This document shows, one piece after another, positions 1 through 5,344 of a stretch of DNA of 5,344 bases. The notes beneath the pieces were generated by a model, which saw only the letters and a list, made by a program, of their open reading frames with translations, was not told where the DNA came from and did no database searches. A program made the translations under genes and the position numbers. The stretch is taken from assembly GCA_027010005.1 (NCBI GenBank), contig JALVCM010000046.1:1-5344 (forward strand), given 5' to 3'. Origin of the DNA: Thiohalobacter sp. GTDB taxonomy: Bacteria > Pseudomonadota > Gammaproteobacteria > DSM-19610. Every line of letters begins with the position of its first letter. Position 1 is the stretch's first letter.

Positions 1-12
1 TTTCCCCGGAGC

Positions 13-657
13 TTACTGTGCCTGTGTACCGCGAATGGTGATTTCAACGCGGCGATTTTTAGCGCGACCTTCAGGGGTTGCATTGCTGGCGACGGGTTTG
101 TCTTCACCAAGCCCAAGGGTTGTCATGACCCGGGGTGACACGCCGTTGTCCATCAGGAAGTTTTTGACGGCTGTGGCGCGACGCAGTGACAGTTTCTGGT
201 TGTAGTCAGCAGAACCGGAGCTGTCGGTGTAACCTACGATATCGACACTCTGGACATCGGCCAGTTTATTGATATGGTCGGCCAGGGCGCGGAGCTCGGC
301 TTTACCGGCATCCTTGATTACGTCGCTGTTGACATCGAACAGGGCGCCGGCGGACAGGGAAACAGATTTGGTTACTACCTTGGGTGCAGGGGCAGGCGCT
401 GCTGCGACCGGCGCCGGTGCCGGTTCAGTGGCAACGTCTTCTTTCACTTTGTCGCCGCAGTCCGCCAGCGCGTCTTCAGGGGTCCAGAACCCGGTCTTTA
501 CACAGTGACCAAACCCGTCAGTAATCAGGTGTGAGCTATTGTCACCGACATAGCCGGAGTTTGCCTTGCCGGCCTGGTGTGCCGCTGCACCCTGTACTGT
601 CAGCAGCCCGACACAGGTCAGGGCGGTAAGTCCGATAATCCGGGACGTTGTTTTCAT
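13..657 (-). CDS. OmpA-family periplasmic peptidoglycan-binding protein (no beta-barrel)
   Basis: This 214-residue protein probably tethers the envelope to peptidoglycan. Residues 1-26 form a Sec signal peptide (MKTTSR start, hydrophobic core 8-22, AAA before a likely cleavage at 26/27). Residues 27-70 are a short N-terminal segment with two cysteines (C52, C67) that could form a disulfide. A Pro/Ala-rich linker follows (about 78-93). The OmpA C-terminal domain spans about 98-210 and has the GYTD motif (142-145), LSLRRA (156-161) and NRRVEI (201-206). D145 and R160 have the same spacing as the two residues that bind diaminopimelate in E. coli OmpA, so binding is probably intact. There is no transmembrane barrel and no lipobox, so it should be soluble in the periplasm unless the N-terminal segment docks elsewhere. 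The start at 657 is chosen because a strong Shine-Dalgarno lies 7 nt upstream and a signal peptide begins there. An in-frame ATG at 825 would add 56 residues, run through the upstream terminator and bury the signal peptide. The family call is firm; the specific role is inferred. Confidence 0.95.
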   Translation of the reverse strand: MKTTSRIIGLTALTCVGLLTVQGAAAHQAGKANSGYVGDNSSHLITDGFGHCVKTGFWTPEDALADCGDKVKEDVATEPAPAPVAAAPAPAPKVVTKSVSLSAGALFDVNSDVIKDAGKAELRALADHINKLADVQSVDIVGYTDSSGSADYNQKLSLRRATAVKNFLMDNGVSPRVMTTLGLGEDKPVASNATPEGRAKNRRVEITIRGTQAQ

Positions 658-664
658 AGTTGAT

Positions 665-670
665 CTCCTT
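665..670 (-). promoter_or_regulatory. Strong ribosome binding site of the OmpA-family gene
   Basis: On the minus strand this reads AAGGAG, with a 7-nt spacer to the ATG at 657. It decides the start of the OmpA-family gene against longer in-frame alternatives at 825 and about 697. Confidence 0.85.
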
Positions 671-715
671 AATTTATGTACTGTTCTGAATGCGTGCATA
701 GATGATTGTGCGGGC

Positions 716-744
716 AGTATACACACAGTTATTGTCCTCGATAA
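716..744 (-). promoter_or_regulatory. Putative sigma70-type promoter of the OmpA-family gene
   Basis: The minus strand has a -10 TATACT (716-721, 5 of 6 to consensus). A weak -35 TTATCG (739-744, 3 of 6) lies at 17-bp spacing. Transcription would begin near 709, giving a leader of about 50 nt. The call is supported by the same core, TATACTG(C/T)CCG, occurring upstream of the neighbouring lipoprotein gene. The weak -35 suggests that an activator or an alternative sigma factor may be needed; this is inferred. Confidence 0.5.
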
Positions 745-799
745 TAGTGTATGAGCCGCGCGGGTGGACGAAGGTCTATTTACCGTTGGCAGTGGACCC

Positions 800-850
800 A
801 AACAGAAACGCCCCGCAGAAACCACAAACTTCAGTGGCCCTGCGGGGCGT
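800..850 (-). terminator. Intrinsic terminator downstream of the lipoprotein gene
   Basis: Perfect 11-bp arms at 808-818 and 840-850 (ACGCCCCGCAG / CTGCGGGGCGT) enclose a second 4-bp stem, CCAC (822-825) with GTGG (834-837), topped by an 8-nt loop. On the minus strand the hairpin is followed by TTTCTGTTT. It starts 26 nt after the lipoprotein stop codon. No T-run follows on the plus strand, so it should work for minus-strand transcription only. It separates the lipoprotein unit from the OmpA-family unit. Confidence 0.88.
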
Positions 851-876
851 AGTGCCGTTACTGCAGTAGGGTCGGG

Positions 877-1278
877 TTATTTTTCCATCATGTCACTGGC
901 AGCATCGGCTGCATCGTCAGCAGCTTTCTTTCCCTCGACACTTGCCATGTCGCTGGCCTTGTCGATGGCTTCACTGCCGGCCTGCTTTGCGGCGTCATAG
1001 CTTTCTGTTGCCAGTTCAGCAGCGGCATCACCGGCCTTCGTGGCGGCATCAGCAACATCGGATGCCACGTCTTTGGTGGCGTCCATTGCATCAGAACCGG
1101 CACTTTTTGCACTATCGATGGCCTCAGAGGTTACCTCACCGGCCTTCTCGGTCACGGAACTTACGGTAGAACTTGCCTTGTCAACCATGGACTCGCTGGT
1201 CTTGTTGGTATCGTCAGTTTTGCTGCAGCCGCCCAGTAGTAAGGCACTGCAAAGTGTTACGCCGATCAATGTTTTCAT
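877..1278 (-). CDS. Ala-rich, predicted helical outer-membrane lipoprotein (hypothetical)
   Basis: I do not recognise a named family for this 133-residue protein. Residues 1-17 are a lipoprotein signal peptide ending in the lipobox L-G-G-C, with C18 as the lipidated cysteine. Serine at +2 (no Asp) predicts sorting to the outer membrane. The mature part, from about residue 30, is almost only Ala, Asp, Ser, Lys, Glu, Thr and Val with no Pro and no aromatic residue except Y94, so it should form long amphipathic helices. It contains an imperfect repeat: residues 51-73 match 91-113 at 12 of 23 positions with a constant offset of 40. This resembles LEA/apolipoprotein-like periodic helices, or Lpp-like and YgdR-type small lipoproteins, but only in composition. 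Stress protection or an envelope-spacer role is conceivable and unproven. The start is fixed by an AGGAG 7 nt upstream (1286-1290) and by the signal peptide; an in-frame ATG at 1329 would prepend 17 charged residues and spoil it. Confidence 0.9.
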   Translation of the reverse strand: MKTLIGVTLCSALLLGGCSKTDDTNKTSESMVDKASSTVSSVTEKAGEVTSEAIDSAKSAGSDAMDATKDVASDVADAATKAGDAAAELATESYDAAKQAGSEAIDKASDMASVEGKKAADDAADAASDMMEK

Positions 1279-1285
1279 GTGTGTA

Positions 1286-1290
1286 CTCCT
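1286..1290 (-). promoter_or_regulatory. Ribosome binding site of the lipoprotein gene
   Basis: The minus strand reads AGGAG with a 7-nt spacer to the ATG at 1278. This supports that start over the upstream in-frame ATG at 1329. Confidence 0.8.
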
Positions 1291-1301
1291 CGTTGTTGTG
1301 T

Positions 1302-1344
1302 CTGTCCGTGCAGGGCTCGGGAACTTCATACTGTTGCCGGACAG
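1302..1344 (-). promoter_or_regulatory. Inverted repeat in the 5' leader of the lipoprotein gene
   Basis: CTGTCCG (1302-1308) and CGGACAG (1338-1344) are perfectly complementary. Three more pairs (1310-1312 with 1335-1337) extend the stem past a one-base bulge at 1309. The transcript would fold into a stem of about 10 bp with a 22-nt loop, ending 11 nt upstream of the Shine-Dalgarno. It could stabilise the messenger RNA, influence translation, or be a protein-binding dyad. No T-run follows it, so it is not a terminator. Confidence 0.45.
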
Positions 1345-1377
1345 GAAATGGCAGGGTCTCTCGGGACTGCTTCGGAC

Positions 1378-1406
1378 AGTATATACACGGATAATATTGA
1401 TGTCGT
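1378..1406 (-). promoter_or_regulatory. Putative sigma70-type promoter of the lipoprotein gene
   Basis: The minus strand has a -35 ACGACA (1401-1406, 4 of 6) and a -10 TATACT (1378-1383, 5 of 6) at 17-bp spacing. Transcription would start near 1371 and give a leader of about 93 nt. The -10 and following bases, TATACTGTCCG, match the TATACTGCCCG of the OmpA-family promoter at 10 of 11 positions. Confidence 0.55.
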
Positions 1407-1501
1407 CACAACAGGTGACTATTTTGTTCGGCAGGTAAAATCTGTTGCCATATTGAGACAGTATTGATGGCGAAAGGCCGATTATCTGGTATGTTCCGGT
1501 T

Positions 1502-2254
1502 ATGAATTCCCTGCAAGGAAACCGTGCCGGTCAGCGGCGCCTGGTAATTGTCGATGTCATGCGCGGTGTGGCCATCGCCCTGATGGTGATTTACCACTTC
1601 TGCTTCGACCTTGCGTATTTCGGTTATGCCGGGTTTGATTTTTACCAGGATGCATTCTGGCTGAACTTCCGGACACTGATTCTGAGCCTGTTCCTGTTCC
1701 TGGTTGGTGTCAGCCTGGTGCTCTCGACACAAAGAGGTGTCAACGTCAGACGTTTTGTTGCGCGCCTGTTGCGTATCGTCGGTGCCGCGTTACTGGTAAG
1801 CGTTGCAACATGGTGGATGTTTGATAACCGCTTTGTGTTTTTTGGTGTACTGCACTTTATTGCACTGGCGAGCGTGCTGGGCCTGCTGTTTGTTCGTAAG
1901 CCGGTCATTGCCCTGGTGCTTGGTATTGCGCTGCTGGTGATTGGCAACACGGTGCAGTATCCGGGCTTCGACCAGCCGGGTTTACGCTGGATTGGTCTGA
2001 TGACGCACAAGCCGGCCACCGAGGACTATGTTCCTCTGTTCCCCTGGTTCGGTGTTGTGCTGGCCGGGATCTTTGCCGGCCATGTGTTACTGCGGGAACG
2101 ACGTCTCGAACGACTGGACAGCATTATGCCTTCCGGTACTGCGCCGGTTCGCCTGCTGGCCTTTTCCGGCAGGCACAGTCTGCTGATTTACCTGTTGCAC
2201 CAGCCTGTTTTGTTTGGTGCGTTAGACCTGTACACCAGCCTGGCCGGCAGATAA
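1502..2254 (+). CDS. DUF1624 / HGSNAT_cat-family integral membrane protein (acyltransferase-like)
   Basis: This 250-residue inner-membrane protein belongs to the DUF1624 family, related to the catalytic domain of heparan-alpha-glucosaminide N-acetyltransferase. Family members are thought to move acyl groups across or at the membrane; the substrate here is unknown. Visible family marks are DVMRG (18-22), YHF plus FDLAYFG (31-41), a second helix with FLFLVG (64-69), FGVLHFIALA (114-123), DYVPLFPWFG (175-184) and a C-terminal GRHSLLIYLLHQP (223-235). About seven hydrophobic segments lie near 14-36, 55-75, 87-106, 110-130, 132-150, 177-195 and 224-243. The length is normal for stand-alone bacterial members. 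H32, H118 and H233 are candidate catalytic histidines, but I cannot map them onto the human enzyme. No clear Shine-Dalgarno precedes the ATG; the start is kept because the conserved D-x-x-RG motif begins 18 residues in and no in-frame upstream ATG or GTG is close. It diverges from the lipoprotein gene and converges on the next gene with a one-base gap. Confidence 0.9.
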   Translation: MNSLQGNRAGQRRLVIVDVMRGVAIALMVIYHFCFDLAYFGYAGFDFYQDAFWLNFRTLILSLFLFLVGVSLVLSTQRGVNVRRFVARLLRIVGAALLVSVATWWMFDNRFVFFGVLHFIALASVLGLLFVRKPVIALVLGIALLVIGNTVQYPGFDQPGLRWIGLMTHKPATEDYVPLFPWFGVVLAGIFAGHVLLRERRLERLDSIMPSGTAPVRLLAFSGRHSLLIYLLHQPVLFGALDLYTSLAGR

Positions 2255-2255
2255 G

Positions 2256-4475
2256 TTACCTGTTCTCGTATTCCTTCAATGCAGTCCGTACGGCACGGTC
2301 CATCAGTGGTGCGGCATTGAGCAGTCGTGCACGGGCACTGCGCAGCAGGTGAGCGACTTCCTCGATGGTGTAATTGCCGACTTTCAGGCCCTTGCGGTCG
2401 GTAAACAGGCAGGTACCGGTAATCGGGCTGACCCAGCTGAGCTTGGCGCGGATACGTTCACCTTCACTGCCACGGAATTCCATCCAGGTACCGGCCTTGA
2501 GTTGCCGGGCACGGGCGGTAAAGGCATCATCGATAGCACGTGGTTGTTCCTGTTCCGGTACTTGTTGTTTTGCCGGTGTGGATGTTGTTTCGGCTGACTC
2601 CGGTGTGACCGGGCTGCTGTGTGCCTGTGTGGCCTCCCCGTTGTCTTCCGCCTCGTCAGTTTCACTGGCATTAATGGCGGTTCTTCCATGTGCACGAACC
2701 AGCTTTGCAATAAAGTCATCGCGCTCGGTAGGGGGGATGGACAACCGTTCCATGCCGATACGCAGCTTCTCCAGCAAGCGTGGCTGGATGGCAACCAGGC
2801 GCTGGCGGTCTGCCGGCGTGGTCTTGGGTTTGACGCTCCAGATCAGCTCATCCATGGTCTGGACCGCGTGTTTCCATTCCTCACTGTCCTTGCCGTTGCG
2901 GGCACAGCAGATGAACAGCAGGTTCTTCCAGTGTGTCGCAACAAATTTACGCACGAAGTCGAGGTTGACATCGGATTCAATCCTGGGCTGGATTTCTTCC
3001 AGCGTTGTCGATTCGGCGACGGCCACGCGTTCGGTACCCTCCATGACTTTGGCGGAACGTTCGGCACGCATTTCCGCTTGTTGTTCTTCCTGGTCCAGGA
3101 AATCATCCAGTTCTGACAGGAGCCTTTCGAACAGGCCCAGGTCATCTTCGAACTCGTCGAGTATGGTCTGCACGATGGATTCGATACGGGTAAACAGCGG
3201 GTCGTCCGTGCCCTGTGATTCGTCCCAGCCTACCGCCGAGGAAGCCAGCCGGTTCAGCAGCTGGCGCGCCGGATGTGATTTCCGGGAAAAGAAGTTGCTG
3301 TCCAGCAGGGCGACCTTGAGCAGGGGGATCTGCAGGCGGCCAATGAGGGCGCGCATGGCATCGGGAATGTTCCGGTCATCGAGGATATAGTCGAACAGTA
3401 TGGCGACGATATCGAGTGTCATGCCGCCGGACTTGCCCAGGTTCTGGATGATGCTGGTGTCGCGCATATTGCGCAGGATATTGACCGTGCCGGTTTGCAC
3501 GAGTGCCGGGTCGAGAACCGGGATGTCTGCCGGGAGCCCGTACTCGTCGACAGTGTCACACCCCTGCTGCAGGTAGGTCAGGGCACTGATCGAGGGTTGT
3601 ACATACTGTGTGTAGCCATGGCCTTGTACACCACCGGCAGGTTGTCCCGCCATACCGCCGGAATACGCATCTCCCGCAACGCCTGTTCCGCCCGTCTCAC
3701 CGTTGCCAGGCATTCCCGGCCGGCCTGTGGTACCGGCGTGCTGCTGCGGACTGGCCGATTTACGCACCACGGTGCGGATCTCCGGCATAATGTCCATCTT
3801 GATGAGTTGCTGGTTGAGTTCACGGTACAGTGTGTCGATATTCACGCCGACATGCTTGTCGAACAGCTTGAAGATGACCAGACGGATTTCCAGGCCGGTT
3901 TCGATACAGTCAGCTGCATCCCGGAATGCGTTACAGATGGCTTCCGGACCCACCGGGTTCTCGAAGCGTTCCAGGTCGACATCGCCGATCAGGAAGCCGA
4001 TACGTTTGTCCAGTGCATACAGTGACTGCACGCACTGGCTGCGGATCTTGTTGACCATATTGGAGATGGCAAGATCTTCTTCAAGGTCATTCTTGTCCAC
4101 CAGTCCCAGGTCGGAATCGCCCTCCAGGTCCAGTCCGGATGTACTGTTTTGCATCGAAGGGCGGGGAATGCCGCGGTCAAAGTGGCTTTTGAACTGGGCC
4201 AGGAAATTATTTTCGATGTCCTTGCGGATAATGCGCAGTTCGCGCATGGCGTCGAAGTACTGTGTCTGTACCATGTTGTTTTCGGCTTTTTCAGCGCGCG
4301 AGAACAGCGCGTCATCAACGCTGTCCAGCATGGTCTCGATATGTTTTTCCAGCATCGACATGGACTGGTCGCGGATAACGCGCAGTGCTTTCGACCCGGG
4401 GCCGGACCCAATACTGCGACGTATCTGGCCGTAGTCTTCAAGGCTGACCACTTTTTTCCTGCTTGAGTGTGACAT
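2256..4475 (-). CDS. DUF1631 family protein with Gly-rich insert
   Basis: This 739-residue soluble protein belongs to DUF1631, a family of unknown function common in gamma- and betaproteobacteria, sometimes mislabelled thymidine phosphorylase. Family features visible are the N-terminal helical block with DDALF (54-58) and YFDAMRELR (73-81), HPARQLLNRLA followed by GW (401-417), an acidic coiled-coil-like stretch (about 437-480), a region ending W-KxAVQTMDELIWSVKPK (534-551), and a C-terminal domain (about 650-739) with AGTWMEF, a KLSWVSP strand and LFTDRKG. That last domain has the look of a small PilZ-like beta barrel, which is inference. Two low-complexity linkers separate the blocks: Gly-rich 247-287 and Ser/Thr/Glu-rich 602-645. 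There is no signal peptide or membrane helix, so it should be cytoplasmic. The start at 4475 has only a weak GCGGGT-like Shine-Dalgarno, but the next in-frame Met (residue 38) would cut into the conserved N-terminal block. It is head-to-head with the HDOD gene, and its stop is one base from that of the membrane-protein gene. Confidence 0.92.
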   Translation of the reverse strand: MSHSSRKKVVSLEDYGQIRRSIGSGPGSKALRVIRDQSMSMLEKHIETMLDSVDDALFSRAEKAENNMVQTQYFDAMRELRIIRKDIENNFLAQFKSHFDRGIPRPSMQNSTSGLDLEGDSDLGLVDKNDLEEDLAISNMVNKIRSQCVQSLYALDKRIGFLIGDVDLERFENPVGPEAICNAFRDAADCIETGLEIRLVIFKLFDKHVGVNIDTLYRELNQQLIKMDIMPEIRTVVRKSASPQQHAGTTGRPGMPGNGETGGTGVAGDAYSGGMAGQPAGGVQGHGYTQYVQPSISALTYLQQGCDTVDEYGLPADIPVLDPALVQTGTVNILRNMRDTSIIQNLGKSGGMTLDIVAILFDYILDDRNIPDAMRALIGRLQIPLLKVALLDSNFFSRKSHPARQLLNRLASSAVGWDESQGTDDPLFTRIESIVQTILDEFEDDLGLFERLLSELDDFLDQEEQQAEMRAERSAKVMEGTERVAVAESTTLEEIQPRIESDVNLDFVRKFVATHWKNLLFICCARNGKDSEEWKHAVQTMDELIWSVKPKTTPADRQRLVAIQPRLLEKLRIGMERLSIPPTERDDFIAKLVRAHGRTAINASETDEAEDNGEATQAHSSPVTPESAETTSTPAKQQVPEQEQPRAIDDAFTARARQLKAGTWMEFRGSEGERIRAKLSWVSPITGTCLFTDRKGLKVGNYTIEEVAHLLRSARARLLNAAPLMDRAVRTALKEYENR
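3591..3755 (-). other. Gly-rich low-complexity linker within the DUF1631 protein
   Basis: Residues 241-295 contain 16 glycines in 40 positions (248-287), with short G-x-P triplets near 251-257, and then a Q/Y-rich tail. It lies between the N-terminal helical region and the central conserved region, so it is probably a flexible linker. It keeps the reading frame and is flanked by well-conserved family sequence. Confidence 0.75.
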
Positions 4476-4544
4476 GGTGATACCCGCTTTTTGATATTCC
4501 GGTTTGTGTTACGACTGGAACAGATAAATATCATGCCCGGGTTT

Positions 4545-4565
4545 CCGAATATGTGAGCGATTCGG
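4545..4565. repeat. Inverted repeat in the DUF1631/HDOD divergent intergenic region
   Basis: CCGAAT (4545-4550) and ATTCGG (4560-4565) are perfect 6-bp arms separated by 9 bp. It lies between the two divergent starts and could be an operator. No T-tract makes it a convincing terminator on either strand: CAAAAA follows on the plus strand and GGAAAC on the minus. Function unknown. Confidence 0.35.
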
Positions 4566-4608
4566 CAAAAATCGTATGTTTCCGGGGCTCCAGTTTTCTT
4601 TTGTGACG

Positions 4609-4627
4609 TCGTTACCCGGAGTAACGA
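4609..4627. promoter_or_regulatory. Dyad TCGTTAC-N5-GTAACGA upstream of the HDOD gene
   Basis: Perfect 7-bp arms flank a 5-bp centre (CCGGA). The dyad ends 17 bp before the chosen ATG at 4645 and 5 bp before the ACAGGT ribosome binding site. The odd-centred symmetry suits a dimeric repressor site; as RNA it would fold into a 7-bp hairpin with a 5-nt loop beside the ribosome binding site. The regulator is unknown. Confidence 0.4.
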
Positions 4628-4632
4628 TAACC

Positions 4633-4638
4633 ACAGGT
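4633..4638 (+). promoter_or_regulatory. Weak ribosome binding site deciding the HDOD start
   Basis: ACAGGT lies 6 nt before the ATG at 4645 but directly abuts the in-frame ATG at 4639. The spacing therefore favours 4645. A GGAG at 4618-4621 is 17 nt from 4639, too far to help, and lies inside the dyad. Confidence 0.45.
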
Positions 4639-4644
4639 ATGCCC

Positions 4645-5344
4645 ATGAACAGTCCAGACCTGATTGTCAGAAAAGCCCCGGAACAGGAATCCCTGGTCAG
4701 TCTTCTTGATGATGTGGAAGGCCTGGTGTCTCCCCCGGACGTCTGCATGCGGATGTTCGAGCTGATCCATTCTCCATCGACCAGTGCCGTGGATATCGCC
4801 AATGTCGTAGCGGTCGACCCGAACCTCACCACGCGTCTGCTGAGGATGGCCAACAGCGCCTTTTACCGGTTCCGCCGCAAGATCGACACGGTCAGCCGCG
4901 CCATTACCGTGATCGGGACCGCCGAACTGTACCAGCTGGTGTTGTCGATCTCGGCAGTCAAGTCATTCAATCACCTGCCCAATGAGCTGGTCAGCATGGA
5001 TACTTTCTGGCGGCACAGTGTTTATACCGGTCTGCTGGCGCGTGCACTGGCAGTGCGTGCCAATATCCTGCACCCGGAGCGCCTGTTTATTGCCGGGCTG
5101 ATGCACGATATTGGCAGCCTGGTGCTGTACCACCAGCGCCCCGAGGCAATGCGTGATTTACTGCTGGTGGCGGATGGTGACGAGGAGGTCCTGTACCAGT
5201 CGGAAATCGGCCGTTTTGGCTTCAGCCATGCGAGCGTTGCCGCCCACCTGATGGACACATGGCAGTTGCCGGAGGAGCTGGTGTTTTCGATCAAGTGGCA
5301 CCACCAGCCGGAGCTGGCGGAGACTGCCAGCATGGAAGCCCATA
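4645..5344 (+). CDS. HDOD domain protein (3' end cut by window)
   Basis: The visible 233 residues cover most of an HDOD domain, a relative of the HD phosphohydrolase fold found in bacterial signalling proteins. The domain starts at about residue 17. The N-terminal helical half carries SPPDVCMRMFELI, then DPNLTTRLLRMANSAFY (58-74), the A-x-x-x-IG turn and LSISAVKSF. The HD-like half carries WRH (H124), GLMHDIGSLVLY (H154, D155), H195 and HH (219-220). The H...HD...H...HH series is largely kept, but the residue after HDIG is Ser instead of the usual Lys. Enzymatic activity has generally not been shown for HDOD proteins, and many act as signalling scaffolds. There is no REC, GGDEF or EAL domain in front; stand-alone members are about 280 residues, so some 50 residues are probably missing beyond the window. 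An alternative start at 4639 adds two residues. It is divergent from the DUF1631 gene. Confidence 0.92.
   Translation, partial: MNSPDLIVRKAPEQESLVSLLDDVEGLVSPPDVCMRMFELIHSPSTSAVDIANVVAVDPNLTTRLLRMANSAFYRFRRKIDTVSRAITVIGTAELYQLVLSISAVKSFNHLPNELVSMDTFWRHSVYTGLLARALAVRANILHPERLFIAGLMHDIGSLVLYHQRPEAMRDLLLVADGDEEVLYQSEIGRFGFSHASVAAHLMDTWQLPEELVFSIKWHHQPELAETASMEAH

Noticed and set aside
658..825. N-terminal extension of the OmpA-family protein to an ATG at 825
   Set aside because: It would run across the lipoprotein terminator and the putative promoter, bury the signal peptide behind 56 residues, and ignore the strong AAGGAG before 657.
1279..1329. N-terminal extension of the lipoprotein to an ATG at 1329
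   Set aside because: It adds charged residues ahead of the lipoprotein signal peptide and passes through the Shine-Dalgarno and the leader hairpin.
2374..3390. Long open frame of 338 codons on the plus strand opposite the DUF1631 gene
   Set aside because: Its translation is Ser/Arg-rich with no recognisable domain, as expected for the antisense frame of a real gene. The opposite strand encodes a clear DUF1631 protein throughout.
3703..4434. Open frame of 243 codons on the plus strand opposite the DUF1631 N-terminus
   Set aside because: Same reason: low-complexity Ser/Arg-rich translation, no ribosome binding site, and full overlap with conserved DUF1631 sequence.
4545..4570. CCGAAT/ATTCGG hairpin as a terminator
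   Set aside because: It sits upstream of both divergent genes, has a short stem, and no U-tract follows on either strand, so no transcript here needs ending.
4509..4853. Open frame of 114 codons on the minus strand over the HDOD start
   Set aside because: It overlaps the HDOD N-terminal coding region and the dyad, and its translation matches no family I recognise.
1..5344. tRNA, rRNA, CRISPR array, insertion sequence, attachment site
   Set aside because: No cloverleaf, regularly spaced repeats, transposase motifs or long terminal inverted repeats were seen on either strand.

Overview
The window looks like an ordinary chromosomal stretch of a Gram-negative bacterium, most likely a gammaproteobacterium. 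The reasons are an OmpA-C-domain periplasmic protein with a Sec signal peptide, a lipobox lipoprotein, a DUF1631 protein and an HDOD-domain protein, a combination typical of environmental gammaproteobacteria. The lineage call is inference from gene families; no rRNA or other taxonomic marker is present. Base composition looks fairly uniform by eye, and I see no mobile element, tRNA, rRNA, CRISPR array or other sign of transfer.

Layout. (1) Positions 13-1406, minus strand: two cell-envelope genes in separate transcription units. Upstream is an Ala-rich, probably helical lipoprotein (877-1278), with its own promoter and long leader, closed by a strong intrinsic terminator (800-850). Downstream is a small OmpA-family peptidoglycan-binding protein (13-657) with its own promoter and a strong ribosome binding site. 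The two promoters share a near-identical core, TATACTG(C/T)CCG, which suggests common control. (2) 1502-2254, plus strand: a multi-pass membrane protein of the DUF1624/HGSNAT_cat acyltransferase-like family, divergent from the lipoprotein. (3) 2256-4475, minus strand: a 739-residue DUF1631 protein, convergent with the membrane protein; one base separates the two stop codons. It carries an unusual Gly-rich insert. (4) 4645 to the window end, plus strand: a 3'-truncated HDOD signalling protein, divergent from the DUF1631 gene across about 170 bp that contain two inverted repeats.

How the genes fit together. The OmpA-like protein and the lipoprotein probably both belong to envelope maintenance, one anchoring to peptidoglycan and the other sitting in a membrane leaflet. 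The membrane acyltransferase-like protein may modify a cell-surface glycan, but its substrate cannot be read from the sequence. DUF1631 and HDOD proteins are both regulatory or unknown in role, and their head-to-head arrangement is the only contextual link. I found no clear novel multi-gene system. The points most worth checking are the shared promoter core, the three CTGTCCG copies around the lipoprotein leader, the Gly-rich DUF1631 insert, and the dyad just upstream of the HDOD gene.
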